From: Cantharellus purpuraceus
Taxonomy: Eukaryota; Basidiomycota; Agaricomycetes; Cantharellales; Hydnaceae
Assembly (NCBI GenBank): GCA_025174535.1
Contig: JALBUN010000016.1
Coordinates: 186,001 to 250,000, forward strand
Direction of reading: 5' to 3'
Length of the DNA: 64,000 nt
In this document: piece by piece, positions 11,499 to 24,292 of the stretch
Position numbering within the stretch: position 1 is the first letter of the stretch
Layout: each line of letters starts with the position of its first letter
The notes under the pieces: model-generated
Database searches by the model: none
What the model saw: only the letters and a program-made list of their open reading frames with translations
What the model was told of the DNA's origin: nothing
Program-made: the position numbers and the translations under genes

Positions 11499-14373
11499 GG
11501 TGGCAGTCAATAGTGGTCGGAGTGTTGGGGCTACTAACTCCGACTCAAAGGCTCAACAAAGGCAGTGACTCGAACACCTGTAACCTGGAGTCATATAAGC
11601 ATGACCGCATGAACCTTGGGCGACACTTTCAGGCCTATGCGTTATTGATGGTTGCGATTATTGCTGTTAGCTGTCTAGCACACCTCTCTGCGCCTGATGT
11701 AGCTTGCTATAGCCTGCTGTACGGTCAAAAGTTTATCAACTCTTATGGAGTGGTATTGGTCCCGGTAAGCTAAGGAGATGTGATGGAAATAGTTGCGTAA
11801 ATAATTGGCTTACATTCTCTGGTACATAGATACGATTCTTCTTAGATCAGAAAGTTCCCGAAAGGAGTAACTTCTGTCGGATTACATGCCAGTGGGCTGG
11901 TTTAATCACCCTTCTAACGTCTGCCGATATCATTCGTTTCGGGAAGCTGGAAGAGTGTGATCATCGAGGAAGTGGTCAACACACTCGCGATAATTTATTA
12001 ACTCGCCATGGCTTGGCAAGAAGGTACCTTTTTGGCAGTGGTGGCGCTTCTCCAACAAGTAAAATTTCCTTGGTATACAAAGTCCAAAAGACCATCGTGG
12101 AAACTATGGCGTGTGCTCTGCCTTTTTCATGCAGATGGTGATTTCGCTTCTTGCTTTCGCTCTGCCACTGCTGCATCCCACTTGCCACTAGCGCCGCATA
12201 CTGACGCTAGTGCAATTTAATTTGGACATTCAAATTCTTCTAGCCTAGGGTCCTGCCTTGTGTCATGGCATTCCCTTCATAGTTTTCGGCTCTGCTATAG
12301 CATCACCATTCGTTCCGATAAAATGCATTTTGAAGAAGCCACCGATGCCTCATATTTGTGACGAGGTCTGCCCTACTGCCCCTTTCAAGCCAGGCCACAA
12401 GGAGGATCCAAATCACACGCCACCTTGAAGGGAATTCCGCCTCACTTCACAGCGCAGTATTCCCACTTCTCCTTTCCCAAATCGATTAGCGCGTCATGTC
12501 ACTCGGATCACCAAATCTATATTCGTCCGCCACGCCTGTCCCTGTGCTGGATTTGCTCAGGGTGCAGGATTTGAAACACCTGATAACCCATCCTGGAGAG
12601 CGGGCTGTCACTCATCTCGGCAACCCTCATGAAAATTTCGAAACTCATGGTTTTGCCACTTGATTAGTGTCCTAGTTGGCAGGGAACGGCAATCATGTCA
12701 CGCGCTAGCAGATATGCCCACGGGTTTTGAAGTACTTTCTCACCCGTTACTGAAAGACCGGCAAGTTCTTCCATTCTCCCATATCTTGATTCCCTCATGA
12801 CATCCTGCCTATACAATCGGTTTAGTGCACAATTATTTCGCTGTCGCCCTGATGTCAAAGGAGCATATTTGCTTCACTTTACCCAATAATAACCGTTGGC
12901 GTTCTCGAACATTCTTCAGATTGACATGGTCCAATGCGAAGCCATTCATGGTGTACAATAGCAGCCTGTTTATCGCACACAATTCCCATACTCGGTTCCT
13001 GTAGTTCTTGGGGTTCGGTTTATGCTCGTGATCGCACACACAAGCTCTATTATATCACCCAGGCAATCGTCTAGCGCAAATTTGGCGCAGGTGCCTCAAA
13101 ACACCGGAGCGTAACGAACACCGTTCCTGTCAGTGTTTGACGTACTTGTTTAGCGTGTGCTCCCAAATCGGTATTTTACATATGGGTCTATGCCTTCTTC
13201 GTGGTTTTGCTAATTATGACATATGATGGGACAATAGAAAACCGTCTTCTTTGAAGCGCTGTATTACATCTCACTTCATCTCCGTTCAACAATCAAGTGT
13301 GTTCCGACCATTCCGCGTGCCACATTCGGATGTATTAAGATCTCAAGTCACAGTCATAGGCAAACGAAATGGCCTTGCAATTACCTGCCAGAGGTCTCAG
13401 CTCAGGCTTAGCGAACCCTTGCTCTGCAATGAAGTTCTACGGAGTCCATTTTTATACTCACAAGACACTACTGATGTCATACGAGTCGGTGCTGAGACTT
13501 CAAACTAGAGAGCTTCGCATCGGCCTAAATTCCATCTACATGAAGATTCACTTCCCTCCACCAACCACGAGTTGCGTCGACGGGGTGGCATGACGTGATG
13601 GACTTATGGCCACGGGTTTTGCATTTGCACTACTTGTTCCCGCGAAGCTTCTCTCGTGCCGCTTGTGGCTCATGCTGCGCCAGGCACAAAGTCGAGACGC
13701 ATCTAGACAGCCGATAAAGGTGACGGCCATAGTCCACTGTTCAACTACCAACAGCGGTAGCCCTTAGTGGTTGGAAAGAAATGAATCAACATTTAAGTCT
13801 TTCGGTCTGTCAGGCATTCATTCGTTGGACAAGGTGGCCAACCCGAACCTGGCAACTCACGGCTACCCCCTCAGCGATGGTGGTACGTAAGAGAAGTCAA
13901 CTTGTCGTACGCTTTGACAAAATTGTGCTCCAGGGCTCTCCGACCTTTGTCTCTCAGGCACTTTCACTAGCGCCACCATCCTACGCGCAACCCCACACGT
14001 GCTGCACCGGAGAACACAGTATGGCTATTTCTGATTATGGAGGGCGAAGACGCCAAATGAAGACGCCAGACAGGTGGGACCGTCTGTTAACAGCACGGTT
14101 GCAAGTAATCAAGGGTAATGGGTCCCTTGCCAGTCATTTGATCGCCGCTGGAAGGGTGTACAATATCCAGAATCATAACTCGAGTGACAACTCTCCTGAC
14201 GGTGTTTCCCTATGCGGCTGCGGGGATTACGCTATCCAACTTGAATCCAGCCTCTTAGTCATGGTCATCTGAAGACCTCCACGCCACAGCCGCACGTAGA
14301 GTTGCCATTCTAATAAAATGACTTCACGGACAAAGTTAACTCTTAACACTCAATGTACTGAACCATCTGCGTC
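11499..14373. other. Stretch without a confident gene
   Basis: The longest frame is a 163-codon plus-strand one at 13781-14272 with no recognised domain or signal. The first part, next to the Spp2 start, probably holds the Spp2 promoter. No repeat or RNA gene was recognised. Confidence 0.3.
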
Positions 14374-16451
14374 ATGACTCTTGTACGTTCCTCGTTCACG
14401 CTCATAGCTATGCCACCCGATGTGATTTGCCACATTGCTCTCGCAAGTCTTCGTTCTTCTCATACCCCAACCCCTATGGAGCTCAAACCCATCATCTCGC
14501 TGGTTTTTACTTGTCGCTATTTCAATCACGTTCTGTCGATAACCCATAATCCTGACCTTTATGCCCAAATTTTTCGGCTCATGTTCGACATAGATGCTGT
14601 GGAAAGGAGAATGGGAACAGACGCCACCAGATCTTCCGCTCTGGCATTGGAGTTAAAGCAACGTCTGGAAGCCATGAAGGCTATCAGGGCCGGCTTCGAC
14701 CATGACTGTGGGCTAGTCAGGGATGACCGTGCCCTCCTGAGGAGTCTTAACCGGATTTACCCTATGATGACCGAAGACGACGGGAAGAATCTCTATCAGC
14801 TTCTCGAACTAGCAGAGGCATGCCGTATACCAGCTCTTCTTGGGAGCGCCACTGCCTTTGGAGAAGAAGTTGGTCATGGCATGCAGCATCCCGGTCTCCC
14901 CTCCCTTGCATTATTTGTGACACTGCTAGAGATGGGCAGCACCCGCGGTATGTTCTTCATCGCAATAAATCATTGATTGGTGTTCAGCCTGATTCGATGT
15001 TAACCACGAATTCAGATACTCTCATCAAAGAAAATCATGGGCGCCGCACAGCCATCTTGGATCTTTTGGAGCCCTTTGTGCTCTCTCATCTAGTCAGCAC
15101 CTCCACTCACTCACAACCATTCCCTCATTTATGTTTACTCTGCTCTCCTCGCCATACACATGAAACGATCAGTCTCCTTCCTCGTCTATCCAGGATGGCG
15201 GAGCTTACGTGCCCATCAGATTCTTCGGTATTCCCTGTTTATACCGTCCACCATCGCTGATATTGTTGGCCCGCATGTGCACGTTGGCTCGATATAATGC
15301 GCTAAAGCCTGCGTAGGACCTTTGTGTTCAGTTTCAACCTGGTTTTTCTGATGTTATTCGCTTTGAATCAGGGCGGCTATATCCACAGAATGTGTGTCGA
15401 CACCCAGCCTTGGATTTGACAATGACTGGTCCTATCACGTACAAGCCAACCTTTTTCCAACCACAGCGGGAAAGATACGTTCAGTGCTTGATCCACTCGG
15501 TATATTTGAAGGGTCCTGGGAGGGCGCCATATTTGTGGGTCTCTCTTCCTGGTGCCAACGGCATATGCCGGATCTTCGACGCAATGTGCTCACTATGCCT
15601 GGCATCAGATCTCAACCCCTCTGGGGCCACCTCCCCAAAGAATCACATGTACCCAGTTGTTGCAAGCGGAGCTTCGGGAGTATATTATATGTGAAGGAGA
15701 GGAAGCGGTCTCATTGGTCAATCGGCAAGGGCACGAGGAAGAGCATGGTTTTGCAAGAGCATGGCTTCCGCTAGGTATGAAATTCAGAGAGACTGGAGTA
15801 AGTGGGGTCCAGGATATGCGCGTGATGCCCTTGCAATGGCATTGATGGTTGTTAATGGAGGCTAATGCGACTATTGCATTTCAAGTCGGCGCTGCGGATC
15901 TATGACCCCTTGAAGGCTCGATGGTTAGTCTATAAATCTGCCTCAGAGGTTGTCAGATTTCCTCGTACGTTCCTCCCATATGCTTAGGAACATATTCCCG
16001 TGAGTTCTTATTCATAATTATAGATGACAAGAGCAAGCGCAAGGCAATCCTTGATACTATTATTATAGGCGAGGTCAGGATATCTGTCGACTCATTGCTA
16101 TGTCTTGCATCGCATATCAGTCTTACTCTCCTTGTACAGACTGAACCCTCCTATGGGTCGAGATATGGCGAGTATACCTTCTTGGGCCGCACAAACCATT
16201 CCGATGGACGAACCGCTATTGTTCGGACTCCTGTACGCATGGTTTTTTGTCCAACTCCACAACCCCATTCATCCACACGACGCCCCTAGGCTGATCCGCG
16301 GATGGAATACTTGGGAAAATGGGTCTTTTATGGGCAGGCTCATAGCAGGACATCTTTCATCGGGGACTGGAGAGCTGCGTCAGGAGCAAACCACATTGCT
16401 GCAGGACAAGGCTGGTTCCATTTATCGAAGGTGCGCGACCCCCTTATATGA
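14374..16451 (+). CDS. F-box domain protein, paralogue of the 3322-5390 gene
   Basis: Exon 1 starts at ATG 14374 and encodes MPPDVICHIALASLR, a divergent F-box, then SLVFTCRYFNHVL and LYAQIFRLMFD, matching its paralogue almost residue for residue. Later exons are recognisable by homology: DTLIKENHGRRTAILDLLEP (about 15020-15078), PPSLILLARMC (about 15260-15290), GFDNDWSYH (ending in a GTGGGT donor near 15536), the exon ending at 15797 before a GTAAGT donor, GEYTFLGRT (about 16165-16190), and the last exon with KWVFYGQAHSRTSFIGDWR and TGA at 16449-16451. Splicing between 14790 and 14990 is not resolved; none of the candidate donors gives an obvious in-phase join, so a small lesion there is possible. 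The expected role is SCF substrate recognition. Confidence 0.75.
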
Positions 16452-17851
16452 TATACGAACGCACCGTGTATTCCCCAAGGATGACATGATGCCCCATAAC
16501 TTCAATGCTTTGCGATACATGGTTGTGTTCTCTTGTGGGTGTAGCCTTGAGTCCCTAAGCCACATGATCAACAGCTATCGATGGCATGGTTAACGCTATC
16601 TTAGAGTCCCATATCCACTGGCAGCAGACTCCACTTTCCCTCATCAGCCTCTCGGCCATGTGGCATAACGGATTTCTAGTCAGAAACAAGATCACCAAGC
16701 TCAGCGTCAGGGACGCTGCGAGCGCAGCTCTGATTATCTGCAGTTGTTCAGTTGAAGGTGGGTCATAACCACAGGAAACTTTCGTCCCAGATGCAATATC
16801 TGGAATCCGGCACACCGATCTTCAAAAGGAGGGACACTGATCATATGCTCAAGTGCTGCGACCGAGGAAAAGACGTCCCTGACATCCACGAGCCGTTCTA
16901 GCGCGAAACTTTGAGCTGCTACAGTGTTTCTCCATGCCAGAGAAACCCGTCATAGTGAGCCTTCTACGAGCCTTCATAATAGTACAATGCATTTCAAATC
17001 ACGAGTGGCGAGACGCTCGTCAGAGCTGGATATCACACGAAGAAGTCTGTATAAGTATGACGCGGCGGTATTTCGGGTTTGTTCAAAACCGAGTGTGAAA
17101 GAAACCAATTTTGGGTCTAGTCACCAAGCTGACGAGTGTGATAGAGAATATGACTGATCTGAGATTGGAGACAAGTGGTGCTACATTCTGCGAGGTAGCT
17201 TCAGGCCCTGCGCTGCCTCGTCTGGACAAGGTCATCCCGACTTCGTTCTGGATCTTTGACGCGAGGTCCCACACCATGCATGTCTCGTTCCTTCGGATTT
17301 CTCGTCTCTCTACTCAATACTACGTACGCTATGTTATCGACTGCTTCTAAAAATCACTCTTTCACACGTCTTCTGATTGAACTTGTCCATGCAAGTTGAA
17401 CCACTGTCTGTAGTTCACAGGCATTCTATAATGCAGCTTTCGTCAGTGCTCCCATTACTTCCTGATGCAAACTCTGCCTTATATCCCCAAATATGTTCGC
17501 TGGATCACTGGGGATGCATAGTAAACTTTTCTCGTCGACGTCGGCAGCTGGAGAAACTTATTCACCCCTCACAAAGGGATATTGTGACTAGTGTCGCCAG
17601 TAAGATAGGTGAGCGTGCAAGATCGTCGAAACATACACAGCTTCGTCTCCAATCATTAAAATGCATAAGTCTAAACACTGCTTCGCGAAAATGAACTCGA
17701 CGACTAATGAGGAAGTCCTAAGCTGCCACTGTCTCATCCTATCGTTTCGCAATCCGTATGTGACATGGTGGAGATCCTTCGCTGTGATGTGTGGCACTTC
17801 TTGCTGCTGAGGAACACAGCACACTCTGAGGTGGCACGGCGGAGTCAGTGA
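16452..17851. other. Stretch without a confident gene
   Basis: Only frames shorter than about 105 codons are present, none with a recognised motif. No repeat or RNA gene was seen. Confidence 0.3.
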
Positions 17852-19012
17852 TTATGGATATGCTTTCGCCTCGTTGGCCACATGAACACCGAGCACAAGA
17901 GCTGCCACAAATGGCTATATAATGATAAAGTACTCCACATGAGTTTAGAGGAAAGTGAATTAAGCGAACACACGTACGTTCATAAAAAGGCCGAGTGTCC
18001 CGCCGAAAACGGCCTTGATAATTTCTGGTGTCCATGTCCCGCGCATATCAACGCCACCAAACAGAGCTGTAATAAGTGTTAAAAGGGAGAATGTGAGTGA
18101 AGTAAGCACTTACGAGCAATGATAGCAATGGCTATCGGCCAGAATATGAAAAAGTAGAGGGCGGAGATTAGAAACCCTAGGGTTTCTGCCGCTCAGTTCC
18201 AATTAGCGAGCAGTAACATAAATGAACCTCGAAGGAGTATGATTCCTAATGTCTTGGCGAAACTTGAACCACCGTGACGGAAGGAAAGTGGTTGTTTCGG
18301 CGAAAGAAACGATAGCACTGAGAGAAACCAATTCTATCAAGGGCATTTTTGAGTGCCTAATTTCATTCACCTGCCGCAATACGTTTTTTCCACCAACTTT
18401 GGCTCACAGACTTGTTCTGCCACCAAGTGACGTCGGGCCAAGCAAACGAAAATGGCTCAATCCGTTTCGCGAGTACGTCTCTACGTACCACTTCACCCGC
18501 AATCAGAGTAGTTAATATGCCTTGAATTATGACAGTGACGCTGAGAATCATGAGATTGGTAAGTGAGATGTGGAGTGATGGACGGACCCCATGTCACCCG
18601 CAATTGTATGCTCTGACAGGCACATGAAAACAGACAAATTTGAAGAAAGATGAAAGTGTACTGTTTAATGGCCATAAGCGAATCTCACGCCGAGTAGTCC
18701 GATACATCGCACAGGCTAAACAGTGACTGTTTAGTATGACAAGAAAAGTATACACACCTCTTACCAATAGCGAAATTACATGTTGCGTCAATAATAGCAG
18801 CTCCAAAACCTTGAGGAATGAAAACATAACTTCACACCAGCCAATGTGAGAATAAGCAAATCAAGTTCTAACAAGATAGCTTAAACATACAATAGTTGCC
18901 TGTGGGACAATCGTCTTTGGACACGCCCATTCTCAACAGATACAGTGGCAGGTGTTTGGTCATTCTGGGGGAAGATTGGCTGCTCCTGAACGTCCGATGA
19001 AGGGGAACACAT
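17852..19012 (-). CDS. Fungal multi-pass membrane protein of unknown function
   Basis: Nine exons in phase, complement(join(17852..17914,17978..18066,18114..18185,18228..18333,18408..18540,18588..18612,18662..18715,18765..18829,18891..19012)), give 242 residues starting MCSPSSDVQEQ. No single open frame shows this gene; one exon is only 25 nt. Hydrophobic segments include FIPQGFGAAIIDATCNFAIA, VTVIIQGILTTLIAG, ETLGFLISALYFFIFWPIA and GGTLGLFMNPFVAALVLG, about four membrane spans. The motif order (GFGAAIIDA, RLWPLN, AGDMGVTVIIQG) matches my memory of an uncharacterised fungal membrane family, perhaps DUF2456; that name is from memory and should be checked. A double E-box palindrome lies about 230 bp upstream. 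Confidence 0.8.
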
Positions 19013-19240
19013 GGCCGAGGTTGATAGGACGTGAGGAAGTGAAAGCTGAAGTCAATTCCGCTCCCAAGGGATGAGGTGAAGGGTGAGGTGCAACGTAGAC
19101 CGCTGTGCTGTTCAGGAAACGGCTCAGTAAAGTCGCTTGCAGCGTTGTTAGTCGTTCTCGACGCTAAGCAAAGTCGCACGATTTTTTGACACATAGCCGT
19201 GAGTTACTACAGCAGGGAATGATCCGACAGGTTGCAATGT

Positions 19241-19261
19241 CACGTGACTAATAGTCACGTG
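19241..19261. promoter_or_regulatory. Palindrome with two CACGTG E-boxes
   Basis: Arms CACGTGACT and AGTCACGTG are exact reverse complements around a 3-bp centre. This places two E-boxes 15 bp apart, start to start, about 230 bp upstream of the membrane-protein ATG at 19012. CACGTG is bound by bHLH factors such as Cbf1 and Pho4 types. Use by this gene is inference. Confidence 0.45.
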
Positions 19262-19288
19262 TCCTTAAAAAAAGGATCTGCATAGCCT

Positions 19289-20426
19289 ATTATTGTCCCA
19301 CCACATCAGGTTTCGGTCCCTGAGATTCAATTTCTGTCTCATCCACGTGTTTATGTCCCATGTATCCACACATTTCTGTCTCCGCAATGGACGTTTTTGG
19401 TCCCATCCACATTCCATTTATGTCCCCTAGTCCACCCATTTTCATCCCCATAACAAAGCATATCTGCCATGACTTTTGCTAGCTCATCAACCGCTGCACC
19501 AAATGCTATGAATAATAGCTCGTTTTCTTCATCTGGCCGAGGTGGTTTTGAAGAAATTTCAGATTCGCCAACGAGGTCAGCACCTGCCAGCATACTATCA
19601 CACACCTGCACGATGAATGCTAATCCTCGATGTCCAGGACATGTTTTGTCCATCTGTGGGCTCCTGGGGACCCTGGAAACATCCTAATATGTTGTATTAT
19701 CCTGTTGTATTTATCAACACATACTTGAACAACTGCATGGCAACACTTCATTGGTTAGAACCAATGCTGGTAGCTCAAGTGGTGACACAGCACAGCAGTG
19801 GAGAAGGATGACCCATTGACGAGCTTTACACCTGGGGGTGGCACAATCCCGTTTTTAGCTGAGGGCATGCTCAGTCAACGAGACATGGCCGATGGACGAA
19901 CGGGCAAGCGTAAAGCACCGGAACTCAAGGAAAACATAGAGATGGATTGGGGGCGACGCCTCCATCCTCGAAGGAGATTTTTCTTATTATTTTTGCATTA
20001 TTAGAAGGTCAAATTGCATATATAGAGTTACAGAACATAAATACATTTGTTGTGTTACCTCGGAAAGAGAGGGAGCCGCTGCTTGAAACCTCCTGACGGC
20101 ATGCCACATGAAACTATGCTAGCCTTCCACTTATACACATAGATATATTAAGTGCAGGATGTAATTCGTGGGGATTAATGTACTATTCGTATGACGGGAC
20201 CCACATGAAAGCCTCCGGACGCTGATGTGGGGGAAGAAGGTGGCTAAAGTATGAATAGAATGAGTGACTCACTCGACCAACAATTTCACTCAAATCTCCA
20301 CACCTGTAGCTTCTAAACGCATCTCGGTTGATGGAATAGTAGTAGCTAAAAGTTGGGATGAGTCGGCGATGCCGTGACACAGACGCGGCATGTCGGGGAC
20401 CGAAATGAAATGTGTGGGACATTATT
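19289..20426. repeat. Candidate non-autonomous TIR element with 22-bp repeats
   Basis: From about 19310 to 19455 a degenerate unit of about 22 bp recurs roughly six times (consensus like ATTTATGTCCCATCCAC). The outer left end, 19289-19320, resembles the reverse complement of 20395-20426: both contain GGGACCGAAA and TGTGGG/GTGTGGGACA on the matching strand. Inverted ends bearing subterminal repeats over 1.1 kb suggest a small DNA transposon. No transposase was recognised inside and no target duplication was identified. Confidence 0.4.
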
Positions 20427-22302
20427 CATTTTTGCAAAGGATTTTGCCTCGCACGTGTGCACATCTCACAGCAAATGATATGCATTATGTCATCATCTCA
20501 CACGCAGCAGGTAGCATCACAATTCTCGGCTCTTCCAAGCAGCCACTGTGGCACTCTTTACCTTCAAGTTGGCAAATGCTTCTCTTCAAGTTACAGGATC
20601 CACCCCCATCTTGTCTTCCACCTTCATGTCTCCTTGTTGCACCACCCAACTTCGGTTGCTTTGATTTTTCAGAACCTGCTCATAATAATGATTCATGGGA
20701 ATGCATCAACGGCAATCCTAGGCACAGGATGTATGCTGCCTTTCAGCGTCTTCACTTATCTTCCCCGCTCAACATTTATGTAATGGGAAGCATATGGGTA
20801 CAAGCAGAATTGCGACGGATCTTCTCGCGTCCTAAGCTCCTGTCTGTGGTGTATTCAGTGATTGTGGTGCCAATATCAACTTAGCGCTTCAGAGTTCAGT
20901 GTCATGCTATCTCATGAATCATGACTGTCAAGCACCATCTCCCCACGTCCATTGTTTTGGCTCTAGATTGACACACACCTACAGTCTGGGATTTGCTGCT
21001 GACGTGTCGTATACCAACCTGTATGATGCTCCTGCTAACCTCATCTACCACGTCATTGCTACTGGATAGCCAAAAGTTGCCGTCCAGGCTAGTAAACTAG
21101 GCCTGCCGCATCCAAGTCTGATGAAAATTCCCACCCATATCATCGAACTGTCTTTCCCTTGTTTTGGACCCACGTCATCTGCTCACCCTCCCACTGTAGG
21201 TGACCGAAGTTTTGGATTCTACCAGACTACAAGTTGCCAGCGCGATACAGTCCGAGGCTTCACGATACCCTCATTCGTTCAAGCGAAGTCACGGGTAATT
21301 GAGCAGCACATAAAGCTGATACTCAAGTCAACCGATATCTTGTGCTGTGTGGATGGTCCAGAAATAAGCTATATGGACGATTCAATGTTGGAGCACTGGG
21401 AACGGAAAACTCTGATGACACGACATGGAACCGTAGTTGCGCACGCCATCTTTACCATTGTACCACTCGGACATGCAACGTAACGGTATAACCATGATGT
21501 GAGTGTTACTACCGCGTGCTACATTATATCGTTCGTAAACTCCTGAAGCTCTGAGTATTCATCAAATGACAAAGCAAGCGAAATCAACAACCGGTTCTTC
21601 ATCGTGATGCAGGAATTATGTGAGAAGTGGGACGCAGGTGAACAATCTCCTCCACGATAAGTGCGAGTACTAATGGCGACAATCTGAAGGCGACATTTAA
21701 TGCACCAGGATAGCCCTTGCAACTGCTCATCTTCTCAGGAAGCTACCCCACCGTGTGGGCCCTTTGGAAGACGTGTTATAGAAGTCAACCCCATACAGAT
21801 TTTGTGGACTGCTAAACGCACAAGCCTATCAATCCACGTTCAAGCTAAGTCCCAAGACAAGACCTACGTACAATGCATTTAGCCATGAAAGAAGAGCCAA
21901 GTAAGATCATCTTACCACTACTGCGTGAGAGTCATATCATGGACATATTTGGCAGAATACGCCCACGCTCGTGTCGGTGGTTTTCGTAACTTGCATGCAT
22001 ACGGTCTGTCAGGGCAAACTTTCAGCTACTTTGCCACATGGTTGAGGCCCCACCCTCCTTGTGGAACGCAGGTACGGTCGTAGCCTGCTTCTTGGAATTT
22101 ACTTGCGGTAGTATTCAACATACTCCTCATGTTCAACTTACTCCTCATGCTCCTTCTATACCGACGATGCTCCGTGTCACGGTAATTGGAGTCCGGTATT
22201 GGCTTCAACACACCTGGTATAAAGTGGTTGGTATCTGCAATTGTGTCAGTCGTCTAAGAAAACTGTGCTCCCCCTATTGACTGATTATACCCTCCCGTCA
22301 AC
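20427..22302. other. Stretch without a confident gene
   Basis: A 164-codon frame at 20390-20884 and a 120-codon frame at 21121-21483 show no recognised domain. The last few hundred bases should contain the promoter of the GH6 gene. Confidence 0.3.
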
Positions 22303-23999
22303 ATGAAATTCATAGGGCTAGCAGCTCTTGTTGCTGTGTTTCCCGCATTTGTCAATGCTGCCGGAGGAGGCAATCCATTCAGTGGCGCTACAATGTTCCT
22401 TATTCCAGAATATGTCGATGAAGTAAAGGCGGCGGTCACCAAGTTTGTCCCAGTCTTTTTCGCATAACGTCTATGTTGACTCGTTTGACTTAGTATTACC
22501 AACTCCACTCTCGCGGCTCAGGCTGCACAAGTGAAGGAGATACCTGTATTCTTCTGGATGGATGTGGTGGCTAAGGTTGACACATTCGGATCATATCTGG
22601 CTGCTGCCAACGCTGCTGGTTCGAATCAGCTGGTTCAGGCAGTCATTTATGACTTGCCTGACCGAGACTGTGCGGCTGAGTCGTCAGCGGGAGAGTTCTC
22701 TATCGCTGATGGAGGTCAGTACAGCGTCATTATAAGATAAATGATTAGAAAACGTCATATTTCTCAGGGGCCGCTCTTTACCAGGACTATGTCGACAAAA
22801 TTGCAGCACAGGTTGAAAGTCAGTTCCCTCAGCTTTTGCATCAATTTTACGGCCTGATTTCTTTTAAAGAATACCCGAAAGTACGCGTTATATTTGTTGT
22901 CGAACCCGACGGTCTGGCAAACCTTGTCACCAACTTGAGTGTACCCAAATGCGCCAATGCAGAGTCTACATACATTGTGAGTAAATTTTTGAGCCTCTAG
23001 GAGACTTACTTCAATTGTTTTCAGGAATTGATATCGTATGCTATCTCCAAGCTGCAGCAAGATAATGTCTGGCTGTACCTCGATGCCGGCCACTCTGGAT
23101 GGCTTGGCTGGCCTGCGAACATCACACCAGCGGCGGAATTGTTTGCAGAAGTCCTTGCGAATGCGGGGTGCAACGCAACAGTTCGAGGTCTTGCCACAGA
23201 TGTGTCCAATTACAATCTGCTGCGAGGTGCAGAGGATCCAGTTCAGGCGCCAAACCCAAACTATGACGAAGAGCTTTATATCGATGCTATCGCACCTCTC
23301 CTTACGCAAAATAATTTCCCGGCGCATTTCATCGTTGATCGTGAGTTCTTTGTTCATTGGACCACTAGCCGGACGTCATGGATTTTATAGAGTCCCGCTC
23401 GGGTGTTTCGGGAGTCCGCACAGCCGAAAGTAGTTGGTGTAACGTCTTGGGTGCGTATTACCGAGCAGATCCACATTTGCATAGCTCAGCTGTCTAAATA
23501 GGAGCTGGACTTGGTATGCGACCGACCACGAACACTGGTAATAACTTGATCGATGCGTTAGTTATTTCACGTTTCTAATAATGAACGACTTACATATTTA
23601 TTTGGGTGTAGCATTGTGGTCAGTCCTTTCGTCACGTACAATTATTTCTCTGACAGATATCTTTTGCCGGAACCCACTATCGCTCGTCACCTGCCAATTC
23701 CTTCCCTGGCATGTAGTGGGTGAGACACCCAAATGGCTTTATATGGTAAATTGCTTGCTCATGAACATACAGGTCAAGCCACCTGGTGAGAGTGATGGAA
23801 CATCGAATTCCACGGCCACCCGCTTCGATAGTCGTAAGTTTTTTACTACATGCTTGAGGATTTACTTCTAGTTTATTACCAAACAATCCCAGATTGTGCA
23901 CAGTTGGACGCAGCCCAGCCTGCGCCAGAAGCAGGCGCCTGGTTCCAGAGTTACTTTGAGACTCTGGTGCAAAATGCCAACCCACCGCTCTCACTGTGA
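22303..23999 (+). CDS. GH6 cellobiohydrolase (cellulase), no CBM1
   Basis: Exons: 22303-22442, 22494-22714, 22768-22818, 22870-22976, 23025-23340, 23391-23450, 23502-23556, then microexons near 23612-23618 and perhaps 23717-23719, then 23773-23833 and 23893-23999; about 375 residues. A signal peptide (MKFIGLAALVAVFPAFVNA) is followed directly by the catalytic domain, so the CBM1 and linker of many cellobiohydrolases are absent. GH6 hallmarks are VFFWMDVV, YDLPDRDC (D105, equivalent to the catalytic acid of Trichoderma Cel6A), VVEPDGLANLVTNL (D151), LDAGHSGWLGWP, MRPTTNTG, VKPPGESDGTS and QPAPEAGAWF. It would release cellobiose from the non-reducing ends of cellulose outside the cell. The exon structure between 23556 and 23773 is inferred from the family motif VWVKP. 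Confidence 0.88.
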
Positions 24000-24292
24000 G
24001 TTCACTAACATATTGCACGGATTTCACCTTGTAAGTAGTGAACGGCCTGGTTTTCCACTAATGAGGTAGGGGTTTTGGAAACATAACGGATACCGGAACC
24101 ATATTCAAAGACACGTGTCAGTGATCGTATTTTGATCAATGCCCACGAGCAGATGGCGAGCGAGTCGGCTAGACGTTGATAATATGAATATTAAATCACC
24201 TCGATTATCTCAGTTCAGAGCAATTTCGTTCCATATAACTTGGTCCTAGGATTCAATTTCTTCATCCCAAGTCAATTGTTCTAGACTTTCGG

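Noticed and set aside
22614..22630. GGTTCGAATC-like tRNA B box
   Set aside because: It lies inside the GH6 coding exon and encodes Gly-Ser-Asn-Gln; no A box or cloverleaf fits around it.
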